This document shows, piece after piece, positions 54,290-64,000 of a stretch of 64,000 bases of DNA. Below the pieces are notes generated by a model, which was not told the origin of the DNA, ran no database searches, and saw only the letters and a list, made by a program, of their open reading frames with translations. This stretch comes from Pteria penguin (Eukaryota; Mollusca; Bivalvia; Pterioida; Pteriidae), in the NCBI GenBank assembly GCA_035048485.1, contig CM068588.1, positions 930,001 through 994,000 on the forward strand. The letters run 5' to 3'. The stretch's first letter is position 1. Each line of letters opens with the position of its first letter. The translations under genes were made by a program, and so were the position numbers.

Positions 54290-55010
54290 GGTGTTGGGTT
54301 GGCCATTTTCACATTTTCAACTTTTTCTGGAAAACTGTTCAAAGGATTTTTATAAATCTTGGTAGAAATAAATCACTTATGATTACCTTTAAATTCTGTT
54401 GTTTTCGTCCAGACCTCCTTACAGGTGGCCCATCACAGTCAAAAGTAGGTCACAAAACAGTACCCTCCTTTGACAATATTCTTCTTCATACTGGCTATAC
54501 AGAGACAAACAGAATGCAAAGAAATGATCAAAAGGGATGAGTGAAGAAGTCTTGTCATTTTGGTTCCCTTCCAAAATCAAATTTTAGAAATTTTTTTGGA
54601 CTTCAATACAGAAAAGTGTCATATTTCCTAGTTAATTGATAATGATGATTTCTTATGGACTATTTTGATTATAATTATGTAAAGGAGTGTTATTTTGAAA
54701 GAATTTTGTCAATACCTCAATTTTTGGATTTTCTGTAAATTTTCTAAGACTTACAAATGAGGGTGTATAGGGACAATTCTTCACATTTTTAACTTATGCT
54801 GTTATACCACATTAAAGATTTTAATGAAACATGGTATACATTAAGTACTATAGGTGCTCTATCTATTTTGTACATTTCATCCAAACTGGTCAACAGATGG
54901 TGCCACCATGTCTAAAAACAGTCTCACGATGGATACATATACCACTTGGTAATTAAAATATGGAAAGTAGCGGTTCAAATCCAGGTGTGGTCAAAAATTT
55001 TTTTTCCATT
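54290..55010 (-). mobile_element. AGAGGCCCAAGTGGGC repeat, inverted internal part
   Basis: Runs opposite to its neighbours. GGCCATTTTCACATTTTC through GCGGTTCAAATCCAGG, followed by TGTGGTC, is the inverse of 47150-47880. It ends at the minisatellite. Confidence 0.7.
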
Positions 55011-55014
55011 CTTT

Positions 55015-55735
55015 GTGAGTCAGCCTCTGGTACGGTGACATATCAGTAATGTGAGTCAGCCTCTGGTACGGTGACATATCAGTAATGTGAGTCAATCTCT
55101 GGTATAATGACATATCAGTAATGTGATTCAGTCTCTGGTGACATATCAGTAATGTGATTCAGTCTCTGGTGACATGGCAGTAATGTGATTCAGTCTCTGG
55201 TACGGTGACATATCAGTAATGTGATTCAGTCTCTGGTAAGGTGACATATCAGTAATGTGATTCAGTCTCTGGTATGGTAACATATCAGTAATGTGATTCA
55301 GTCTCTGGTGCGGTGACATATCAGTAATGTGATTCAGTCTCTGGTGCGGTGACATATCAGTAATGTGATTCAGTCTCTGGTGACATATCAGTAATGTGAT
55401 TCAGTCTCTGGTGACATGGCAGTAATGTGATTCAGTCTCTGGTACGGTGACATATCAGTAATGTGATTCAGTCTCTGGTGCGGTGACATATCAGTAATGT
55501 GATTCAGTCTCTGGTGACATATCAGTAATGTGATTCAGTCTCTGGTGACATGGCAGTAATGTGATTCAGTCTCTGGTACGGTGACATATCAGTAATGTGA
55601 TTCAGTCTCTGGTGACATGGCAGTAATGTGATTCAGTCTCTGGCATGGTGACATATCAGTAATGTGAGTCAATCTCTGGTATAGTAACATAACAGTAATG
55701 TGATTCAGTCTCTGGTACGGTGACATATCAGCAAG
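55015..55735. repeat. Minisatellite, 27- and ~34-36-bp alternating units
   Basis: Copies of GTGACATATCAGTAATGTGA and TTCAGTCTCTGGT with or without the ACGGT/GCGGT insert. About 22 copies. Some carry CATGGCAG instead of CATATCAG in a recurring order, so multi-unit blocks were duplicated. Confidence 0.93.
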
Positions 55736-55823
55736 AGGAGCTACAAGAGAAGGAGCCACACAGTCTACTGTTTACCTACACTTGTCCAGACTGTTAGATC
55801 CAAAACTTGGGCTGAATTCCTCC

Positions 55824-58800
55824 CCTAGAGAGAATCACTGTGATGGTCAGATTCCCACCATATACCTAAATAGAATCACTGTGATGGCCAGATTCCCATC
55901 ATATACCTAGATAGAATCACTGTGATGGTCAGATTCCCACCATATACCTAGATAGAATCAATGTGATGGCCAGATTCCCACCATATACCTAGATAGAATC
56001 ACTGTGATGGTCAGATTCCCACCATATACCTAGATAGAATCACTGTGATGGCCAGATTCCCACCATATACCTAGATAGAATCAATGTGATGGCCAGATTC
56101 CAACCATATACCTAGAAAGAATCACTGTGATGGTCAGATTCCCACCATATACCTAGACAGAATCACTGTGATGGCCAGATTCCCACCATATACCTAGAGA
56201 GAATCACTGTGGCCAGATTCCCACCATATACCTAGATAGAATCACTGTGATGGCCAGATTCCCACCATATACCTAGAGAGAATCACTGTGGCCAGATTCC
56301 CACCATATACCTAGATAGAATCACTGTGATGGTCAGATTCCCACCATATACCTAGAGAGAATCACTGTGATGGCCAGATTCCCACCATATACCTAGATAG
56401 AATCACTGTGATGGCCAGATTCTCACCATATACCTAGAAAGAATCACTGTGGCCAGATTCCCACCATATACCTAGATAGAATCAATGTGATGGCCAGATT
56501 CCAACCATATACCTAGAAAGAATCACTGTGATGGTCAGATTCCCACCATATACCTAGACAGAATCACTGTGATGGCCAGATTCCCACCATATACCTAGAG
56601 AGAATCACTGTGGCCAGATTCCCACCATATACCTAGATAGAATCACTGTGATGGCCAGATTCCCACCATATACCTAGAGAGAATCACTGTGGCCAGATTC
56701 CCACCATATACCTAGATAGAATCACTGTGATGGTCAGATTCCCACCATATACCTATAGAGAATCACTGTGATGGTCAGATTCCCACCATATACCTACATA
56801 GAATCACTGTGATGGTCAGATTCCCACCATATACCTAGAAAGAATCACTGTGATGGTCAGATTCCTACCATATACCTAGAGAGAATCACTGTGATGGCCA
56901 GATTCCCACCATATACCTAGATAGAATCACTGTGATGGCCAGATTCCCACCATATACCTAGAAAGAATCACTGTGATGGTCAGATTCCCACCATATACCT
57001 AGATAGAATCACTGTGATGGTCAGATTCCCACCATATACCTAGATAGAATCACTGTGATGGTCAGATTCCCACCATATACCTAGAGAGAATCACTGTGAT
57101 GGTCAGATTCCCACAATATACCTAGAGAGAATCACTGTGATGGTCAGATTCCCACCATATACCTAGATAGAATCACTGTGATGGTCAGATTCCCACCATA
57201 TACCTAGAGAGAATCACTGTGATGGTCAGATTCCCACCATATACCTAGATAGAATCACTGTGATGGCCAGATTCCCACCATATACCTAGAGAGAATCACT
57301 GTGGTGGTCAGATTCTCACCATATACCTAGAGAGAATCACTGTGATGGTCAGATTCCCACCATATACCTAGAGAGAATCACTGTGATGGTCAGATTCCCA
57401 CCATATACCTAGATAGAATCACTGTGATGGTCAGATTCCCACCATATACCTAGATAGAATCACTGTGATGGTCAGATTCCCACCATATACCTAGAGAGAA
57501 TCACTGTGATGGTCAGATTCCCACCATATACCTAGATAGAATCACTGTGATGGTCAGATTCCCACCATATACCTAGATAGAATCACTGTGATGGTCAGAT
57601 TCCCACCATATACCTAGAGAGAATCACTGTGATGGCCAGATTCCCACCATATACCTAGATAGAATCACTGTGATGGCCAGATTCCCACCATATACCTAGA
57701 TAGAATCACTGTGATGGCCAGATTCCCACCATATACCTAGATAGAATCAATGTGATGGTCAGATTCCCACCATATACCTAGATAGAATCACTGTGATGGC
57801 CAGATTCCCACCATATACCTATAGAGAATCACTGTGATGGTCAGATTCCCACCATATACCTAGATAGAATCAATGTGATGGTCAGATTCCCACCATATAC
57901 CTAAAGAGAATCACTGTGATGGCCAGATTCCCACCATATACCTAAATAGAATCACTGTGATGGCCAGATTCCCACCATATACCTAAATAGAATCACTGTG
58001 ATGGCCAGATTCCCACCATATACCTACATAGATGGTCAGATTTCCACCATATACCTACATAGAATCACTGTGATGGCCAGATTCCCACCATATACCTAGA
58101 GAGAATCACTGTGATGGTCAGATTCCTACCATATACCTAAATAGAATCAATGTGATGGCCAGATTCCCACCATATACCTAAATAGAATCACTGTGATGGC
58201 CAGATTCCCACCATATACCTAGAGAGAATCACTGTGATGGTCAGATTTCCACCATATACTTAGATAGAATCACTGTGATGGTCAGATTCCCACCATATAC
58301 CTAGAGAGAATCACTATGTTGGTCAGATTTCCACGATATACTTAGATAGAATCACTGTGATGGTCAGATTCCCACCATATACCTAGATAGAATCACTATG
58401 ATGGTCAGATTTCCACCATATACCTAAAGAGAATCACTGTGATGGTCAGATTCCCACCATATACCTAGAGAGAATCACTGTGATGGCCAGATTTCCACCA
58501 TATACCTAGAGAGAATCACTGTGATGGTCAGATTCCCACCATATACCTAGACAGAATCACTGTGATGGTGAGATTCCCACCATATACCTAGAAAGAATCA
58601 CTGTGATGGCCAGATTCCCACCATATACCTAGGGAGAATCACTGTGATGGTCAGATTTCCACCATATACCTAGACAGAATCACTGTGATGGTCAGATTCC
58701 CACCATATACCTAGAGAGAATCACTGTGATGGTCAGATTCCCACCATATACGTACATAGAATCACTGTGATGGTCAGATTCCCACCATATACCTACATAG

Positions 58801-60529
58801 ATGGTCAGATTTCCACCATATACCTAGATAGAATCACTGTGATGGTCAGATTCCCACCATATACCTAGATAGAATCACTGTGATGGCCAGATTCCCACCA
58901 TATACCTAGATAGAATCACTGTGATGGCCAGATTCCCACCATATACCTAGATAGAATCACTGTGGCCAGATTCCCACCATATACCTAGATAGAATCACTG
59001 TGGCCAGATTCCCACCATATACCTAGATAGAATCACTGTGGCCAGATTCCCACCATATACCTAGATAGAATCACTGTGATGGTCAGATTCCCACCATATA
59101 CCTAAAGAGAATCACTGTGATGGTCAGATTCTCACCATATACCTAGAGAGAATCACTGTGGCCAGATTCCCACCATATACCTAGATAGAATCACTGTGGC
59201 CAGATTCCCACCATATACCTAGATAGAATCACTGTGGCCAGATTCCCACCATATACCTAGATAGAATCACTGTGATGGTCAGATTCCCACCATATACCTA
59301 TAGAGAATCACTGTGATGGTCAGATTCTCACCATATACCTAGAGAGAATCACTGTGATGGCCAGATTCCCACCATATACCTAGAGAGAATCCCTGTGATG
59401 GTCAGATTCCCACCATATACCTACATAGAATCACTGTGATGGTCAGATTCCCACCATATACCTAGATAGAATCACTGTGATGGTCAGATTCCTACCATAT
59501 ACCTAGAGAGAATCACTGTGATGGCCAGATTCCCACCATATACCTAGAAAGAATCACTGTGATGGCCAGATTCCCACCATATACCTAGATAGAATCACTG
59601 TGATGGTCAGATTCCCACCATATACCTAGAGAGAATCACTGTGATGGTCAGATTCCCACCATATACTTAGATAGAATCACTGTGATGGTCAGATTCCCAC
59701 CATATACCTAAAGAGAATCACTGTGATGGTCAGATTCCCACCATATACCTAGATAGAATCACTGTGATGGTCAGATTCCCACCATATACCTAGATAGAAT
59801 CACTGTGATGGTCAGATTCTCACCATATACCTAGATAGAATCACTGTGATGGTCAGATTCCCACCATATACCTAGATAGAATCACTGTGATGGCCAGATT
59901 CCCACCATATACCTAGAAAGAATCACTGTGATGGCCAGATTCCCAACATATACCTAGATAGAATCACTGTGATGGTCAGATTCCCACCATATACCTAGAG
60001 AGAATCACTTTGATGGTCAGATTCTCACCATATACCTAGATAGAATCACTGTGATGGTCAGAATTCCACCATATACCTAGATAGAATCACTGTGATGGTC
60101 AGAATTCCACCATATACCTAGAGAGAATCACTGTGATGGTCAAATTCCCACAATATACCTAGATAGAATCACTGTGATGGCCAGATTCCCACCATATACC
60201 TAAAGAGAATCACTGTGATGGTCAGATTCCCACCATATACCTAGATAGAATCACTGTGATGGTCAGATTCCCACCATATACCTAGAGAGAATCACTGTGA
60301 TGGCCAGATTCCCACCATATACCTAGAGAGAATCACTGTGATGGCCAGATTCCCACAATATACCTAGAGAGAATCACTGTGATGGTCAAATTCCCACAAT
60401 ATACCTAGAGAGAATCACTGTGATGGCCAGATTCCCACCATATACCTAAAGAGAATCACTGTGATGGTCAGAATCCCACAGTATACCTAGGTTCATTAGG
60501 AAGAATCACTGTGATCATTGTGATGGTCA
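55824..60529. repeat. 41-bp satellite array, ~114 copies
   Basis: Consensus AGAATCACTGTGATGGTCAG plus ATTCCCACCATATACCTAGAT. Each full unit contains ATCACTGTGAT, an 11-base near-palindrome. A 38-bp variant lacks ATG (CACTGTGGCC) and so loses the palindrome. A 31-bp variant (CATAGATGGTCAG) occurs at about 58030 and 58800. Other alternations are GGT/GGC and GATAG/GAGAG/AAATAG. No frame stays open. A 401-bp block is duplicated at 56100/56501. Confidence 0.97.
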
Positions 60530-60740
60530 GGCGTCTTATTCACAAAGAAACTTAACTATCTAAGAGTAAAACATGCGCCATAAATCTAAGAACTAGTAGA
60601 AAGTCTTTCTGTGAATAGTAGGCCTATGCCTGATAATCTCTTCACAGAGAAACTTTTGACTAATTCTGATACTTACAACACATATTATTAAAGGTCTCAA
60701 TTTTACACTTAGACTTAAGTTTCTTTCTGAATAAGACACC
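60530..60740. mobile_element. 211-bp MITE inserted in the last satellite monomers
   Basis: Ends are GGCGTCTTATTCACAAAG and CTTTCTGAATAAGACACC (26-bp TIRs extending to CTTAA). The left flank GTGATGGTCA and right flank AAATTCCCACCATATAC are the two halves of a satellite unit. A TSD is not clear. Confidence 0.75.
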
Positions 60741-61171
60741 AAATTCCCACCATATACATGTCCCTAAAATAGAACCATGTTTAGTGGAAAGCAAGTTGCT
60801 GTTCAACGTTTGATTGTTGACAGTAGTAAAACTCTCATGTTTTCTTACATGAAATCTTTCTCACCTAAACTCATATAACGCCAATATACCAAATAACAAA
60901 TTACTATCCTGTACTAGGGTTGTATATTGGTATTGAATGTATCGATATATCTACCATTCAATACGTATCAATATGCCGATTTTCCAGTATCGATACATTA
61001 ATCACATTATTAAGACATTTTAACTTTACAACCGTTTCAGGTTTTGTACTTTTCATTTCTAATTCTTATTCTCACAAGCGCGTTGAATAAAGTGTATTAA
61101 AAGTTACAAGCATGTTTTAGGCCCTGAATAGTAGTGCAAAACGAAAGTGAAAGGCATGTTAGGATACCAGT

Positions 61172-61342
61172 ATGGGTCGTTATGTGGTCTGGATTCACTT
61201 CTTTCAATTAGACATTAAAAGAGCTAAATGTGTTCTTTGCTGTTCAATCATTACAAGTTCAAATGGAACAACCAATCTTTTTAAACATTTCTACCGACAT
61301 TATGACATTGATTTGTTTGATAGTTTTGAAAATTATAATTGA
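61172..61342 (+). pseudogene. Remnant hAT transposase: isolated BED zinc finger ORF (56 codons)
   Basis: ATG at 61172, TGA at 61340-61342. The reading VWIHFF, then AKCVLCC, then NGTTNLFKHFYRHY has the BED finger pattern: aromatic start, C-x2-C (residues 20 and 23), N-x-T-x-L, H-x4-H (residues 39 and 44). BED fingers are the N-terminal DNA-binding domain of many hAT transposases. The RNase-H-like catalytic region and dimerisation domain that should follow are absent. The finger is intact within the outer hAT element and could be a relic or a domesticated fragment; relic is more likely. Confidence 0.65.
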
Positions 61343-61815
61343 TAAAATATTTTCAAACGATAAAATGCTTTATTTCATTTGAAAGGTAAAATGTATGGAA
61401 TTATTATATTTCAATTATACACCTAAATTCCTTAACTGGGCAAAGGTGCAAATTCGAAATCAATATAATTATGATATATCATAACATATCTGTGCTATTC
61501 TGTAGTCACTCTAACCAGTCGCTAATGAAATGAAGATGACACACAAATTTATACTTGGATATAAAATTAAAGAGCTGGAAAATTGAAACATAAAAATGGT
61601 AACTGAATAAAAGATATTCATTATAAAACCTATATCAGGTACACTCTTGATAAAGAAGGGTAAGCATCCCCTGCTTGCTAGCAAAACCCTTTGTTTTTGG
61701 AAACAAACTTTTAAAAGTAAATTTACCTTTTATTTAGCCGATTTCTTTATATTTCTGTAAATCAAGTGTATTGGATTGAAATATTGAAATGAAAAGTATT
61801 GTATTGTATTGTATT

Positions 61816-63753
61816 CAGAGACATATATACACAGAGACTGCAAACTCGCCGCTTCGTCCGGCATATGATGCACGTCCTTTTGTTATGCTAATTAGGTGAC
61901 CGCGCTCTACAACACACCGATTTTAACCGTCGGATATCGCCCGGGGACGTATAGCGCAGTTGGTGTTTCCTGCCAACGCACCTCAGTTCAAATTCTACGG
62001 GCACTTACTATTATTTTTTTTCTTTTATATATATATATATTTTTTTTTTTGGTTAATTCTATCGATGTGTAGAAATAATATTCTCCTTTTTCTTTCTAAC
62101 AAAATTGAGACAAACTTGTATCATTAATCATTATAAAAAATATTTTTAAAACCAAGATTTTTACTGAGACGCCTTCATTTCCTGCTTTTTAAAAATAATT
62201 ATTTCTATTTATATATTTATTCATTTTAAACAGCGTTTGTTGCCATTTACGAGTTGTTGATATATGCAATCAATGCCCCTGCCTTTACTGCTGTTTGTTC
62301 ACCACCCCAGGGGAAGCACCAGCGTCTGTCTTTGTCATTCATGGGCAGTAAATAACAATGTTGTGTTTATTTAAAAATTCAGATGGTAAATAGCAAACAA
62401 AATAATGTTTTATGCACTGTTGACGTGGTATGAGCTGTTTATTTACTCCCTCCTATGTAAAGAAGTAAAAAGAAAATGGCGATCCAGCTGGCGTCTAAAG
62501 AAATTTCGCATTGCAATATGTCCAATTACGTGTTGATAACTTCTTCAATTCGTACTTTAATTTGTTAATGTGTCTGTGCCCCCGCACTTATTATTTTTAT
62601 TTATTTATTTATTATTTTATTTTCTAAACAGCACTTGTTGCCATTTTATAGGAGTTGTTTAAATTTACCTTATAAGGCTGAGCAATCAATGCATCTAGGA
62701 AGGTAGTAAATAACAATTTAATGTTTATTTTAATGTTCAGATGGTAAAACATAAAACAAAATAATTTCTGTACCTGTTGTGCACACTTCACGTGATACGA
62801 ACAAGATTTACTCCTTTGTAAAGAAGAAGAAAAAAAAAAAAAAAAACACGCAAACAACAAAAACAAAATGGCGACCCGCCGGCCACAGAAAATTTGCATT
62901 GCAAGATGTCCCCTTACGTGTTTATAACTGCTTCAGTTCTTACTACAATAACAACTATGACTTCTTTGATGATTATAGTATGACTTTCAATATAAAAACG
63001 ATATATATATCGACAGGTTATATGATTATTTTGCTCTATATGGTATGGTATCGGTTTTCTTGTTAAAAACGATTGAATATTTACCGCGTAGATAAAATTG
63101 GATTAAAATCAAATAACGAATAAAGTCTTCTACACCCAATGATATAAAATGTGTCTGAAACCTTTCTTAACACACACGTGTGAGTTTAGTCATGTAAAGG
63201 ACATTAATTTTTGTTGTTTTAACAATTTTTCTTGCCGTTGTCGTTTCTCAGCGGGTTCGGTAGTGAGGAGAAAAATGTCGCGAGGTCCTCAAATACGACC
63301 GGGTAATTATGCATGATGTACAGATATTTCATATGAAAATTAAAGCACTATGACTATAATAAACATTGATGGTGCTATAAACGAAAAATGGTGGCATGTG
63401 CTTCAATGTTGTGTAAATGTTTTGCATAAACCCAAGCGAATGTTTTCAGAGGTCTATCACAACTAATGGCTTCTGATCGGGGTTATGTCTTCACATTGAA
63501 TAGATCATATATGAAATGTTTTATGATTCAAATGATTAGTATATTGCTTTTTTTACTTATCTGAACTACCTTTGTTTAAAAAGCGATGAAAATTCCTCTT
63601 CTTTGCAAGCTTAATGCTTTCAAGCGAATGAATGCCGAGAACAATATGGCGGACTTCCGGCTTATCGAGATGCCTGTCGGGAAATGTTACTTATGTCAGG
63701 GAGCTATATAGCTTTCAATGGGAGTTTCCAGTCTCTGTGTATATATGTCTCTG
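61816..63753. mobile_element. hAT-type element (inner), non-autonomous, 8-bp TSD
   Basis: Ends are CAGAGACATATATACACAGA (61816) and the exact inverse at 63729-63753 (25-bp TIRs), flanked by ATTGTATT (61808-61815, 63754-63761). No transposase frame. The interior has a direct duplication (62225-62560 and 62630-62960, both with AAAATGGCGA and GCATTGCAA.ATGTCC) and a tRNA-like segment near 61936-62005. Confidence 0.88.
61936..62005 (+). other. tRNA-like sequence inside the inner hAT element
   Basis: TAGCGCAGTTGG matches pol III box A and AGTTCAAATTC is box B-like. A GCCCG/CGGGC pairing could close an acceptor stem, but spacing and the rest of the cloverleaf do not fit a functional tRNA. Likely a captured SINE head. 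Confidence 0.4.
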
Positions 63754-63797
63754 ATTGTATTGAAAAATAATTTTCAATATACAGCCCTATCCTGTAC

Positions 63798-64000
63798 CAC
63801 ACAGCCACAGGCACTTTTCTGTTCTGTTTCAATTATAGAATATGAGTTTAAATTAGAATAATGCACTGAAGAACAGGTAATTGATTAATCAGATGCGTGA
63901 ACTTTGTATTTTCATGTGCTTAATTTATACCTGTTTATCATTATCATGTTGTACACCCATCATTTTACCAGTCAAATAAAAAGTTTAACCAAGACAGTGT
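63798..64000. other. No feature recognised
   Basis: AT-rich sequence after the outer hAT element. No open frame or repeat end was seen. Confidence 0.4.

Larger units (their letters stand above)
60915..63789. mobile_element. hAT-type element (outer) with 8-bp TSD
   Basis: Ends are TAGGGTTGTATATTG and CAATATACAGCCCTA, flanked by the exact duplication TCCTGTAC (60907-60914, 63790-63797). An 8-bp TSD and TAGGG-type ends are hallmarks of hAT. After removing the inner insertion it is about 930 bp. It contains a BED zinc finger ORF at 61172-61342 but no transposase core, so it is defective. Confidence 0.85.

Noticed and set aside
55824..60529. Regular direct repeats resembling a CRISPR array
   Set aside because: Units are contiguous, without unique spacers, in a eukaryotic genome. 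This is a tandem satellite.
63274..63310. ATG-led short frame MSRGPQIRP followed by a donor-like GTAATT, possible first exon
   Set aside because: It lies within the inner hAT element. Nothing downstream in the window completes it and no family is recognised.

Overview
This is a eukaryotic, AT-rich, repeat-dense window. It most likely comes from a bivalve mollusc. The genes are metazoan, introns are long with GT-AG junctions, and several dispersed repeats look like ones common in bivalve genomes: the 'AGAGGCCCAAGTGGGC ... GCTCACCTGAG' element, the 'GCACCAGATGCGCATTTCGAC' element, and tRNA-headed SINEs. The species cannot be fixed from this sequence alone.

Four protein-coding genes are supported. 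(1) The first coding exon of a type II regulatory subunit of cAMP-dependent protein kinase lies on the minus strand at 7964-8204; its later exons were not found. (2) A complete nine-exon gene for V-ATPase accessory subunit S1 (ATP6AP1/Ac45) lies on the minus strand at 13607-24205 and encodes 430 aa. (3) A complete four-exon gene for ribosomal protein uS12/RPS23 lies on the plus strand at 27311 to about 35480 and encodes 142 aa. It has a 5'TOP-like start and a first exon with only four coding bases. (4) The four 3' exons of a TRMT10C/MRPP1-like gene (mitochondrial RNase P subunit, tRNA methyltransferase fold) lie on the minus strand at 41935-46133. ATP6AP1 and RPS23 are head to head, about 3.1 kb apart.

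Almost everything else is repeats. Long introns and intergenic DNA hold many palindromic non-autonomous DNA transposons whose ends and target-site duplications (TSDs) can be read directly. Several unrelated terminal sequences share 9-10 bp TSDs (4880-5180, 18359-18430, 20660-20852, 22872-23681, 27701-29977, 30189-30991, 44645-45007). Others are bounded by TA (9157-9618, 15288-16187, 19004-19196, 20535-20644, 25828-26385). The right end carries two nested hAT elements with 8-bp TSDs (60915-63789, with 61816-63753 inside it). The outer one retains a 56-codon ORF that is a lone BED zinc finger.

The region 39.4-55 kb is dominated by direct, inverted and tandemly duplicated copies of one bivalve-type repeat. 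From 55.0 to 60.5 kb there are two adjacent tandem arrays. The larger has a 41-bp unit and roughly 114 copies, with a visible ten-monomer higher-order duplication. The most notable observations are a divergent, one-residue-shorter segment in a normally invariant part of RPS23, apparent loss of the catalytic motif in the TRMT10C-like protein, the shared 9-bp TSD signature of unrelated palindromic elements, and the nested hAT pair.
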